A stretch of DNA of 64,000 bases from Alphaproteobacteria bacterium UBA3612 (lineage in GTDB: Bacteria > Pseudomonadota > Alphaproteobacteria > Sphingomonadales > Sphingomonadaceae). Positions within the stretch are counted from its first letter, which is position 1. Each line of letters opens with the position of its first letter. A model generated the notes under the pieces. It saw only the letters and a program-made list of their open reading frames with translations. It was not told where the DNA came from and searched no databases. The stretch is from NCBI GenBank assembly GCA_002375465.1, contig DFLT01000007.1:198151-262150 (forward strand), written 5' to 3'. The translations under genes and the position numbers were made by a program. This document shows positions 33,027-41,253 of the stretch, piece after piece.

Positions 33027-34418
33027 ATGGCATCAGCAGCCGAACAGCTTGCCGCAGGCCTTAGCTGGTCGTCCTTTTCGAAGGCCTCCGACCTAAAGAA
33101 GCGCATCCTCTTTACTCTGGGTGCGCTAATCGTCTTTCGCCTGTGTTCGTTCGTGCCTTTGCCGGGCATAGACCCGCAGCAGCTGGAAATGCTGTTCGAC
33201 CGCACCCGCGGCGGTGTTCTCGACTTCGTCAACATGTTCTCGGGCGGCGCGCTGGAGCGCATGTCGATCGTCGCGCTGAACATCATGCCGTACATCACCG
33301 CATCGATCATCGTTCAGTTGATGACGTCGCTGTCGCCGACGATGGCCGCCCTTAAGAAAGAGGGCGAAAGCGGTCGCAAGAAAATCAACCAGTATACGCG
33401 TATGGGAACGGTCGTGCTGACCCTTTTCCAGGGCTATGGCATTGCCGTTGGCCTGGAGGGGTGGGGCGGCGACGCCAGCGCAGTGATCGATCCGGGCTGG
33501 TTCTTCCGCATCACCACGATGATCACGCTGCTGGGCGGCACCATGTTCCTGATGTGGCTGGGTGAGCAGATCACCGCGCGCGGCATCGGTAACGGCATCT
33601 CCCTGATCATCATGGCCGGCATCGTTGCAACGCTACCCGGTGCCTTTGTCGGGATCTTTGAACAGAATCGCGCCGGCGCCATTGGCGACTTCGCCGTCAT
33701 TCTCATCATCGTCGGCGCGCTGGGCGTCATCGCCGGCATCTGCTTCATGGAGCGGGCGCAGCGGCGTGTTCTCGTGCAATATCCGAAGCGGCAGACGGCG
33801 CGGGGGCGTCCGGCACAGGCGGAAACATCGCATTTGCCGCTGAAGCTGAATACTGCGGGTGTCATCCCGCCGATCTTCGCGTCTTCGCTGCTGTTGATGC
33901 CGCTGACCGTTGCGCAGTTCGCCGGGCAGGGCGCTGTCGCGCAAGGGGCGCCCGGTGAGGCTGCGGGGGGTGGCGGCTGGTTCAGCGACTTCATGCTGCA
34001 GGTTACGGCGGCACTACAACACGGTACGCCGCTTTATATGACGATGTATGGCGTGGGCATCGCGTTCTTCTGCTTTTTCTACACGGCGATCGTTTTCAAT
34101 CCCGAGGAGACGGCAGATAATCTGAAGCGCCAAGGTGGGTTCATTCCCGGTATACGTCCTGGCAAACGTACCGCCGACTATCTCGACCATGTGCTGAGCC
34201 GCATTACGACCGTCGGCGCGGCTTATCTGGTGGTCATCTGTTTGCTGCCGGAATGGGTGATGGGTGCCTATGGGCTTGCCCTGCTATTCGGCGGAACCAG
34301 TCTGCTGATCGTCGTCAACGTGACGATGGACACGGTTGCGCAAATCCAGTCGCACCTCCTTGCGCATCAATATGAAGGCCTTATCAAGAAGGCTAAGTTG
34401 CGCGGAAAACGCCGCTAG
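33027..34418 (+). CDS. secY: Preprotein translocase subunit SecY
   Basis: The 463-residue polytopic inner-membrane channel of the Sec translocon has about ten hydrophobic helices. FVPLPGIDP and the plug/TM2 region, ALNIMPYITASIIVQLM and the lateral-gate helices are recognisable. The cytoplasmic loop RRVLVQYPKRQ, which contacts SecA and the ribosome, is intact. The first periplasmic loop region after TM7 contains a Gly-rich insert (APGEAAGGGGW). It follows rplO as usual and precedes adk. Confidence 0.98.
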   Translation: MASAAEQLAAGLSWSSFSKASDLKKRILFTLGALIVFRLCSFVPLPGIDPQQLEMLFDRTRGGVLDFVNMFSGGALERMSIVALNIMPYITASIIVQLMTSLSPTMAALKKEGESGRKKINQYTRMGTVVLTLFQGYGIAVGLEGWGGDASAVIDPGWFFRITTMITLLGGTMFLMWLGEQITARGIGNGISLIIMAGIVATLPGAFVGIFEQNRAGAIGDFAVILIIVGALGVIAGICFMERAQRRVLVQYPKRQTARGRPAQAETSHLPLKLNTAGVIPPIFASSLLLMPLTVAQFAGQGAVAQGAPGEAAGGGGWFSDFMLQVTAALQHGTPLYMTMYGVGIAFFCFFYTAIVFNPEETADNLKRQGGFIPGIRPGKRTADYLDHVLSRITTVGAAYLVVICLLPEWVMGAYGLALLFGGTSLLIVVNVTMDTVAQIQSHLLAHQYEGLIKKAKLRGKRR

Positions 34419-34447
34419 ATTTTCAGTTCAAGGGGGGCCTTCGGCCA

Positions 34448-35095
34448 GTGAATATTATACTTCTTGGTCCGCCGGGAGCAGGTAAGGGCACGCAGGCAAG
34501 CATGCTGGAGCGCGAGCGCGGCATGGTGCAGCTGTCCACCGGGGACATGCTGCGTGCTGCTGTCAAGGCGGGAACACCCGTCGGAAAGCAGGCGAAGGCG
34601 GTCATGGACGCGGGCGAGCTTGTGTCGGATGAGATCGTCGCCGGTATTGTTTCCGAACGGCTCGATGCCGATGATGTGAAGGCCGGTTTCATCCTGGACG
34701 GCTTCCCCCGGACGCAGGTGCAGGCCGAGATGCTGGATGCGATGCTGACGGAAAAGGGGATGACCCTGAATCATGTCATCGAACTGGCGATCAACGAAGA
34801 GGCGCTCGTAGACCGCGTTGAGGGGCGCTTTACCTGCTCCCAATGCGGCGAGGGCTATCATGACCGTTATAAGTTGCCCAAGGTTGAGAACGTCTGCGAC
34901 GTTTGCGGCGCGAACGCATTCAAACGGCGACCGGACGACAATGCGGAGACGGTGCGCACCCGCCTGGCGGAGTATCGCGCGAAGACGGCGCCCATTCTGC
35001 CGTTTTACGAAGAGCGGGGGATGGTGACGCGTGTCGACGGCATGGCCCCGATGGACGCGGTGAAGGCTAGCATCGCAAGTATTTTAAACAAATAA
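34448..35095 (+). CDS. adk: Adenylate kinase with cysteine LID
   Basis: The 215-residue enzyme interconverts 2 ADP with ATP and AMP. It starts at GTG 34448 with P-loop GPPGAGKGTQA. DGFPRTQVQAE is the signature motif. The LID carries CSQC and CDVC, the four-cysteine zinc-binding LID seen in many Gram-positive and some alphaproteobacterial enzymes. It sits between secY and rpsM as in many alphaproteobacteria. Confidence 0.98.
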   Translation: MNIILLGPPGAGKGTQASMLERERGMVQLSTGDMLRAAVKAGTPVGKQAKAVMDAGELVSDEIVAGIVSERLDADDVKAGFILDGFPRTQVQAEMLDAMLTEKGMTLNHVIELAINEEALVDRVEGRFTCSQCGEGYHDRYKLPKVENVCDVCGANAFKRRPDDNAETVRTRLAEYRAKTAPILPFYEERGMVTRVDGMAPMDAVKASIASILNK

Positions 35096-35167
35096 GGGCG
35101 TGAGGCGCAGGGCTGCGGCGGCCAGGCCGTTTTCGGCCAAAAGGGTTGACGAACCCTGAAGCGAGTC

Positions 35168-35196
35168 TTGACACTCCCCGAGTCGGCACCTATCTG
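35168..35196 (+). promoter_or_regulatory. Sigma-70-type promoter of the rpsM (alpha) operon
   Basis: A perfect -35 hexamer TTGACA (35168-35173) lies 17 bp from TATCTG (35191-35196), in the 248-nt gap after adk. It would give a leader of about 140 nt before rpsM. Confidence 0.7.
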
Positions 35197-35233
35197 ACGC
35201 GCTTCGGCGCAATACCGATATTCTGCATGAACG

Positions 35234-35313
35234 GCACCGGCCGGGCCCTCGCCCTCGCCGGTGCGGTGCATTGATACAATGCTGTGAGATGGACGATGGC
35301 CCGCCCGGCCATC
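35234..35313 (+). promoter_or_regulatory. Hairpins in the rpsM leader
   Basis: GCACCGGC (35234-35241) pairs perfectly with GCCGGTGC (35257-35264). A second hairpin joins GATGGCC (35295-35301) to GGCCATC (35307-35313), 30 nt before the rpsM start. The position suits autogenous control of the alpha operon, which S4 performs in E. coli. rpsD is not in this operon here. Confidence 0.5.
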
Positions 35314-35343
35314 CATGTCCGTGGAGCTGAGGAGAAGTTATTC

Positions 35344-35712
35344 GTGGCACGCATCGCGGGCGTTAATATCCCGACCAACAAGCGGGTCGAGATCGCCCTT
35401 ACATATATTCATGGGATCGGACGCACGTCTGCTCTCGATATCGTCAACAAGCTGAATATTCCGCGCGATCGCCGGGTCCAGGACCTGACCGAGCAGGAAG
35501 TCATCAGCATCCGCGAAACGATCGACACCGACTATCAGGTCGAGGGCGATCTTCGTCGCGAGGTGTCGATGAACGTCAAGCGTCTGATGGACCTTGCCAG
35601 CTATCGCGGCCTGCGCCACCGCCGGGGCCTTCCCGTTCGCGGTCAGCGTACGCACACCAACGCCCGCACCCGCAAGGGCAAGGCGAAGCCGATCGCCGGC
35701 AAGAAAAAGTAG
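35344..35712 (+). CDS. rpsM: 30S ribosomal protein S13
   Basis: GTG at 35344 is chosen because VARIAGVNIPTNKRVEIALTYI is the family start and GAGGAG lies about nine bases upstream. This gives 122 residues. The C-terminal RTHTNARTRKGKAKPIAGKKK contacts the P-site tRNA. The 20 upstream in-frame codons from 35284 are part of the leader. Confidence 0.97.
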   Translation: MARIAGVNIPTNKRVEIALTYIHGIGRTSALDIVNKLNIPRDRRVQDLTEQEVISIRETIDTDYQVEGDLRREVSMNVKRLMDLASYRGLRHRRGLPVRGQRTHTNARTRKGKAKPIAGKKK

Positions 35713-35724
35713 GAACGCGAGACA

Positions 35725-36114
35725 ATGGCAAAAGAACCAGCCCGCGTTCGGCGCAGGGAACGCAAAAACATTACGTCTGGCGTCGCGCACGTGAACGCCA
35801 GCTTCAACAACACCATGGTGACGATCACCGACGCACAGGGCAACGCGATCAGCTGGTCCTCCGCCGGCATGATGGGCTTCAAGGGCAGCCGCAAGTCGAC
35901 GCCCTATGCCGCCCAGGTTGCTGCCGAGGACGCCGGTCGCAAGGCGCAGGAGCACGGCATGCGGACCCTCGAGGTAGAGGTTCGCGGTCCGGGATCCGGA
36001 CGCGAGTCCGCGCTTCGCGCATTGTCGGCCATCGGCTTCACGATCACCGCGATCCGCGACGTGACGCCGATCCCGCACAATGGCGTTCGCGCGCCGAAAC
36101 GCCGCCGCGTCTGA
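35725..36114 (+). CDS. rpsK: 30S ribosomal protein S11
   Basis: This 129-residue protein is standard length. NITSGVAHVNASFNNTMVTITDAQGN and the C-terminal VTPIPHNGVRAPKRRRV are conserved. S11 forms the 30S platform near the E site. It starts 12 nt after rpsM. Confidence 0.99.
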   Translation: MAKEPARVRRRERKNITSGVAHVNASFNNTMVTITDAQGNAISWSSAGMMGFKGSRKSTPYAAQVAAEDAGRKAQEHGMRTLEVEVRGPGSGRESALRALSAIGFTITAIRDVTPIPHNGVRAPKRRRV

Positions 36115-36205
36115 GCTTTGAGCCGGGACGGGCGCTCGCCTGTCCCCGCTTACTGCCGGACGTTGATTGTCCGGTATTCTAGATACTCCCGAAGGGAACC
36201 CATTG

Positions 36206-37252
36206 ATGGCCGTCAACGCGAAGAACTGGCAGGAACTCACGAAACCAACCGCTCTCGAAACGAAGGGATCGGTCACGAACAATCGGGCGACCTTCGTCGC
36301 GGAACCGTTGGAGCGGGGTTTCGGCCTGACGCTTGGCAACGCGCTGCGGCGGGTGCTTCTATCTTCGCTTCAGGGTGCCGCGATCACGTCGATCAAGCTC
36401 GACGGTGCCTTGCATGAATTCTCTTCGCTGCCCGGCGTTCGGGAGGATGTTACCGACATCGTCCTCAACGTGAAGCAGGTTGCGTTGAAGATGGAAGGCA
36501 CGGAGCAGAAGCGCCTGCAGCTGACCGCCACCGGCCCGGGCGAAGTGAAGGCGGGCCAGATCGCGGTTTCCTCCGATATGGAAATCATGAACCCCGACCT
36601 CATTATCTGTCATCTGGACGATGGCGCGACGCTGAACCTGGAGCTGACCGCGAACAGCGGCAAGGGTTATGCGACGGCTGCTGCCAATCGCGCGGCGGAT
36701 GCCCCGATCGGCCTGATCCCCGTCGACTCGCTCTATTCGCCCATTCGCACCGTAAGCTACAAGGTTGAGAACGCCCGCGTTGGCCAGGAACTCGACTATG
36801 ACCGGCTGCTGCTGACGATCGAGACCGACGGCACGGTAAAGCCGGAAGACGCCGTGGCATATGCTGCACGCATTCTGCAGGATCAGCTGGCACTGTTCAT
36901 TAATTTCGAGGAGCCGAGCGCGATCCAGGCTGCTCCGTCAACGGCGCAGGCTGCCGAGGACGACAATGACGAACAGGTCAATCGCTTCCTCCTGAAGAAG
37001 GTCGACGAGCTGGAGCTGTCGGTGCGTTCCGCCAATTGCCTGAAGAACGACAATATCATCTATATCGGCGATCTGGTTCAGAAGACCGAAGCGGAGATGC
37101 TGCGTACGCCGAATTTCGGCCGCAAGTCGCTGAACGAGATCAAGGAGGTTCTCTCCTCTATGGGCCTGCGTCTCGGCATGGAACTGCCGGGCTGGCCGCC
37201 GGAGAATATCGAGGAAATGGCCAAGAAGATGGAACAGGATCTTCTGGGCTAG
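36206..37252 (+). CDS. rpoA: RNA polymerase alpha subunit
   Basis: The ATG at 36206 gives 348 residues. The N-terminal domain has ERGFGLTLGNALRRVLLSSLQGAAITSI for dimerisation and beta/beta' assembly. The C-terminal domain has KKVDELELSVRSANCLKNDNI and the UP-element/activator-contact segment LRTPNFGRKSLNEIKEVL. It is slightly longer than E. coli alpha (329) because of the linker and tail. Confidence 0.99.
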   Translation: MAVNAKNWQELTKPTALETKGSVTNNRATFVAEPLERGFGLTLGNALRRVLLSSLQGAAITSIKLDGALHEFSSLPGVREDVTDIVLNVKQVALKMEGTEQKRLQLTATGPGEVKAGQIAVSSDMEIMNPDLIICHLDDGATLNLELTANSGKGYATAAANRAADAPIGLIPVDSLYSPIRTVSYKVENARVGQELDYDRLLLTIETDGTVKPEDAVAYAARILQDQLALFINFEEPSAIQAAPSTAQAAEDDNDEQVNRFLLKKVDELELSVRSANCLKNDNIIYIGDLVQKTEAEMLRTPNFGRKSLNEIKEVLSSMGLRLGMELPGWPPENIEEMAKKMEQDLLG

Positions 37253-37336
37253 AACGGGTTTTCGGGCGGCCCCCGTTGAGCGCCGCCTGTACCGGGGTAC
37301 CTGATACGGCCCCTCTACGAACGAAGGAAAAGACCC

Positions 37337-37756
37337 ATGCGCCATCGTCACGGCCTCAGGAAGCTTCAGCGTACCTCCAGCCATCGCCAGGCGCTTCTGC
37401 GCAACATGGCGGCTGCACTGATCAAGCACGAGCAGATCAAGACCACGGTTCCCAAGGCAAAGGCCCTGCGGCCCTATGTCGAGAAGCTGATTACGCTTTC
37501 GAAGAAGGGTGGCCTTTCCAACCGCCGCCTCGCCATGGCCCGCCTGATGGACGAAACGCAGTTGAAGAAGCTGTTTGACGTGCTGGCAAGTCGCTATGCC
37601 GACCGTTCCGGTGGATATACGCGCGTCCTGAAACTCGGCATGCGTCAGTCCGACTCCGCGCCCATGGCGATCATCGAACTGGTTGATCGCGACACGGAAG
37701 CGAAGGGGCAGGATTCCGGCCCGGTGATGACCGAGGATGAGTACGAGGACGCCTGA
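37337..37756 (+). CDS. rplQ: 50S ribosomal protein L17
   Basis: The 139-residue L17 starts MRHRHGLRKLQRTSSHRQALLRNMAAALI. The core RYADRSGGYTRVLKLGMRQSDSAPMAIIELV is canonical. It is the last gene of the superoperon. An AAGGAAAAG site precedes the ATG, and a perfect 8-bp hairpin follows the stop. Confidence 0.98.
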   Translation: MRHRHGLRKLQRTSSHRQALLRNMAAALIKHEQIKTTVPKAKALRPYVEKLITLSKKGGLSNRRLAMARLMDETQLKKLFDVLASRYADRSGGYTRVLKLGMRQSDSAPMAIIELVDRDTEAKGQDSGPVMTEDEYEDA

Positions 37757-37786
37757 GGTCAGGCTTTCGACATTTCCATTTCGGCA

Positions 37787-37819
37787 ATGGGCGGGGCTGC
37801 ATTTCGCGGTTCCGCCCAT
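37787..37819 (+). terminator. Hairpin at the end of the ribosomal superoperon
   Basis: ATGGGCGG (37787-37794) is exactly complementary to CCGCCCAT (37812-37819), 30 nt after the rplQ stop. Only a weak T-stretch follows (GTTTA), so termination efficiency is uncertain. Confidence 0.5.
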
Positions 37820-37931
37820 CGCGCGTTTAGGGAAGCAGCGCAGCGACCTCGCGACCGGTCAAAGCGAGGGGCGGAATACAGCGACGCTCTGACCCCTTGC
37901 CATCACCGCGCTGGATCGCGATAGCCGCATC

Positions 37932-38660
37932 ATGAGCAGCGTCGACCCCGCACAGGCAAACCTCTTTTCCGAAATGGCGGCCGAATGGTGGAATCGATCC
38001 GGTTCCTCGGCGATCCTGCACAAGGTAAACCCCGTGCGGCTTGCCTTCATCCGGCAGGCGGTGGCGACCCATTTCGATCTGGATACTGACGGCACGACGT
38101 GGCTGCAGGATCTGTCATGCCTGGACGTCGGTTGCGGTGGCGGCATTTTGACGGAATGTCTCGCCCGACTTGGCGGGACGGTGACCGGCATTGATGCGGC
38201 CGAACAAAGCATAGAGGTCGCGCGTGTGCATGCCGGGGGACAGGGGCTTGCCATTGATTACCGCCTCGCCGCTGCCGAGGTGCTGGTGCAGGAGGGTGCG
38301 AAATTCGACCTGATTACCTGCATGGAAGTGGTGGAGCATGTCGCCGACGTGCCCGCCTTCCTATCCAGCCTGCGGTCCCTGTTAAAGCCAGGAGGGCTGC
38401 TCGTCTTCTCGACGCCCAACCGCACCGCAATGAGCTTTGGAGTGATGATCGTCGGCGCTGAATGGCTGCTGCGCCTGCTGCCGCGCGGGACGCATGAGTG
38501 GGACCGTTTCCTGACGCCCGACGAACTGTCGGCGGCATTGGAGCAGGCCGATTTCCACGTCGGCGAAATCGAGGGGATTTCACTCGATCCTGCGCGCGGG
38601 TTCGTCCTGTCGGACGATGTCCGCGTGAACTATATTGGCTCGGCACGGGAACGGGGCTGA
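37932..38660 (+). CDS. ubiG: Ubiquinone biosynthesis O-methyltransferase
   Basis: This 242-residue class I SAM methyltransferase has motif I CLDVGCGGGILTECLARLGG, followed by VTGIDAAEQSI. The UbiG N-terminal EMAAEWWNRSGSSAILHKVNPVR is diagnostic. It performs both O-methylation steps of ubiquinone synthesis at the membrane surface. A downstream DUF2093 gene on the same strand lies 49 nt away. Confidence 0.97.
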   Translation: MSSVDPAQANLFSEMAAEWWNRSGSSAILHKVNPVRLAFIRQAVATHFDLDTDGTTWLQDLSCLDVGCGGGILTECLARLGGTVTGIDAAEQSIEVARVHAGGQGLAIDYRLAAAEVLVQEGAKFDLITCMEVVEHVADVPAFLSSLRSLLKPGGLLVFSTPNRTAMSFGVMIVGAEWLLRLLPRGTHEWDRFLTPDELSAALEQADFHVGEIEGISLDPARGFVLSDDVRVNYIGSARERG

Positions 38661-38709
38661 AGGGCGCCTCCCGATCTGATAGCTTATTCGCCATGAGAAA
38701 GATTTCACC

Positions 38710-38928
38710 ATGCTGACACTCGGTAAGCACCGCCCGGCCCGCCTCGATTACCAGCCGGGAACCTTTCGTGTCGTCGCGCAAGGGACGCATGTGATTTGCG
38801 CCGTGTCAGGTGCCGAGATCGCACTGGCGGACCTGCGCTATTGGAGCCACGAACTGCAAGAGGCTTATGCAACCGCCGAGATCGCGGTGGCGCGCTATGC
38901 AGAAGCGCGCGAGCAGGGGCTGCTGTGA
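38710..38928 (+). CDS. DUF2093 family protein
   Basis: The 72-residue protein matches the pattern I know for DUF2093: a basic start, LDYQPGTFRVVAQGTHVICAVSG, then LADLRYWSHELQEAYAT. Function unknown; the family is confined mainly to alphaproteobacteria. Its last codons overlap the GTG start of the next gene (GTGA), so the two are likely translated together. Confidence 0.85.
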   Translation: MLTLGKHRPARLDYQPGTFRVVAQGTHVICAVSGAEIALADLRYWSHELQEAYATAEIAVARYAEAREQGLL

Positions 38929-39869
38929 GGGTAGTTGCACTGGTCGCGCTGCTTGCGGCCTGTACGTCGCCAACAGCGCATGGGGTGGACGTGGTGGACG
39001 CAAATCCTGCACCGCCACCCCCAGCGCCATCTGCCCCGGCACCGCCTACTCCAGCCCATTCTGGTGGGAGCGGCAGCCCTGCCTTACCAGCGGGTAAGGC
39101 GCCGGTTGCCGCTCATAAGATAGATTTGTCAGGAGCGCCCGTTCAGGGCGGCTATGGCCGGGGACAAGCGACCGGCGGCGAAGTGGCGCAGATTCTGCTG
39201 GATGGGGAGGCGGTACCGTTTTCTGATGAAGGGCGCTTCTTCATCGCCTATCAGCGCGACGCACCGCCTGTGGTGCAGTTGCAGGTGCGCTATGCTGACG
39301 GCACCAGCATAGACCGCCCGGTAGAAATCGCGGATGTCGCCTTTCCGGAAAGCCGCCTGCCGCCAATCACGCAGCGCATTGAGGCCTCCGCAGATTTTCA
39401 ACGGAAACGGGCGGAAGAGGTTTCCCGCATCACGGCCTCTCGTGCAGAACGCAGCGATTTCGAAGGCTGGCGCGACGATTTCACAGCCCCGGCAGAGGGC
39501 AGGATTTCCGGTGTCTTCGGTTCCCAGCGCTTCTATGGCGATGAAGCGCGCAGTCCGCACGGCGGCCTAGATATCGCCGCACCGGAAGGGGCGGCCGTTT
39601 CTGCGCCCGCGTCGGGGCGCGTCGTCCTGGCGGGTGGCGGTTATTCCTTCGAAGGAAATCTCGTCATCCTGGACCATGGCCTGGGCCTTTTTTCCGCCTT
39701 TCTCCATTTGTCGCGGATCGACGTGAAAGAGGGTGACGTGCTGGCACAGGGTGATCTTATCGGCGCCGTGGGGGCCACGGGGCGGGCGACCGGCGCGCAT
39801 CTGCACTGGGGCCTATGGTGGAATGGGGTGCGCTTCGACCCCGCGACCCTGTTGTCGGATGCGACCTGA
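38925..39869 (+). CDS. M23 (LytM-type) peptidase lipoprotein
   Basis: GTG at 38925 overlaps the DUF2093 stop and yields a lipoprotein signal ending LLAAC (Cys at residue 13), followed by a Pro/Ala-rich linker. The C-terminal M23 domain (about residues 200-310) has SPHGGLDIAAPEGAAV with metal-binding His and Asp, and GAHLHWGLWWNG with HxH. The metal site appears complete, so an active zinc peptidoglycan endopeptidase is likely. It has 314 residues. It acts in the envelope and ends 10 nt before the convergent otsA. Confidence 0.9.
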   Translation: MRVVALVALLAACTSPTAHGVDVVDANPAPPPPAPSAPAPPTPAHSGGSGSPALPAGKAPVAAHKIDLSGAPVQGGYGRGQATGGEVAQILLDGEAVPFSDEGRFFIAYQRDAPPVVQLQVRYADGTSIDRPVEIADVAFPESRLPPITQRIEASADFQRKRAEEVSRITASRAERSDFEGWRDDFTAPAEGRISGVFGSQRFYGDEARSPHGGLDIAAPEGAAVSAPASGRVVLAGGGYSFEGNLVILDHGLGLFSAFLHLSRIDVKEGDVLAQGDLIGAVGATGRATGAHLHWGLWWNGVRFDPATLLSDAT

Positions 39870-39879
39870 AGGGGGCGAT

Positions 39880-41253
39880 TTACCCGCGCAACGTATCGAC
39901 GAAGGATTTTCGCCAGGAGATTACGTCCTCATTCTTCACGCTGACGTGCATCTTTTCCCAACGCGCCTTTCTTTCCTCCAGCGGCATATCCAGTGCCTGC
40001 CGAATGGCTTCGGACACATCCTCGCTCGAATAGGGATTCACCAGAACGGCGCCGTCAAGTTGTAGTGCGGCGCCGGCAAAGCGGGAAAGGATCAGGACGC
40101 CGGGATCCTCGGGATCCTGCGCCGCGACATATTCCTTTGCGACCAGATTCATGCCGTCGCGAAGCGGCGTTACCAATCCGACCTTCGCCGCGCGGTAGAA
40201 GCCGAAGAGTTCGGCCCTTGGATAGCCCTTGTTGACGTAGCGGATGGGAACGACGTCGACCTCTGACCGTGCGCCGTTAATCTTGCCGGTCTTGGCCTCC
40301 AAAAGGTCACGAATGTCGCGATAGGACTGGACGTCCTCCCGGCTGGGGGGCGCGATTTGAATGAAGACGGTATCGCGCGTGCTTTCGGGATATTGATCGA
40401 GGAAGCGGCTGATCGCGTCGAAACGCTCGGGCAGTCCCTTCGAATAGTCGAGCCGGTCCACGCCCAGCATGACCTTGCGCCGGCGGGCGCTGGAAAGGAT
40501 GCGTTGCTGTGCGTTCCGCGCCACGCCGCTGTCACCCGCCGCCGTGAACTCCTCATAGTCCAGGCCGATAGGATAGGCGCGCGCAACTGTCTCTCTGCCG
40601 CCGAAGCGGACGGTGCCGTCGCTGCTAACTTCGGCGCCCAGTTCCTTGTCGCAATAGTGCAAGAAGCTTTCCAGCCACTCCGTCGTCTGGAAGCCGAGGA
40701 CATCATATTCCAGCATCGTTCGGACCAGCCGCTCATGATAGGGCAGGCTGACGAACAACCGGGTCGGGGGCCATGGGATGTGCAGGAAGAATCCGATACG
40801 GTTCTGCACACCTTTCGCCCTCAGGCGTTCGCCAAGCGGTATCAGATGATAATCGTGAACCCAGATCAGATCGTCTGGTTCGACCAGAGGCCGCATGCTT
40901 TCGGCGAACCGTTCATTTACGCGTTCATAGCCGCGCCCGAATTCACGTTCATATTCCGCCAGGTCGATGCGGTAGTGGAACAACGGCCATAATGTTCTGT
41001 TGGCGTAGCCGTTATAATATTCCTCTACGTCCTGATGCTCCAGATCGATCGTGGCGGTGGTTACGCCCTCGACCCGTTCCATGTTGAGGCTGCCTGAGAA
41101 GGTGTCGATTTCCTTGCCCGACCAGCCGAACCATATGCCGCGGTTTTCCTTCAGCGCCGAACCCAGCGCGACCGCCAACCCGCCCTGCGCCCCCGCAGCC
41201 CCCCGGGCCTTCGGCACGGAAACGCGGTTCGACACGACGATCAGGCGGCTCAT
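39880..41253 (-). CDS. otsA: Trehalose-6-phosphate synthase
   Basis: The ATG at 41253 (MSRLIVVSNRV) overlaps the stop of the GH15 gene in ATGA. The 457-residue GT20 enzyme joins UDP-glucose (or another NDP-glucose) to glucose-6-phosphate. WVHDYHLIPLGERLR, RIGFFLHIPWPP, GVDRLDYSKGLPERF and the donor-site segment near DGMNLVAKEYVA are all present. It is the third gene of otsB-GH15-otsA, transcribed leftward. Confidence 0.97.
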   Translation of the reverse strand: MSRLIVVSNRVSVPKARGAAGAQGGLAVALGSALKENRGIWFGWSGKEIDTFSGSLNMERVEGVTTATIDLEHQDVEEYYNGYANRTLWPLFHYRIDLAEYEREFGRGYERVNERFAESMRPLVEPDDLIWVHDYHLIPLGERLRAKGVQNRIGFFLHIPWPPTRLFVSLPYHERLVRTMLEYDVLGFQTTEWLESFLHYCDKELGAEVSSDGTVRFGGRETVARAYPIGLDYEEFTAAGDSGVARNAQQRILSSARRRKVMLGVDRLDYSKGLPERFDAISRFLDQYPESTRDTVFIQIAPPSREDVQSYRDIRDLLEAKTGKINGARSEVDVVPIRYVNKGYPRAELFGFYRAAKVGLVTPLRDGMNLVAKEYVAAQDPEDPGVLILSRFAGAALQLDGAVLVNPYSSEDVSEAIRQALDMPLEERKARWEKMHVSVKNEDVISWRKSFVDTLRG

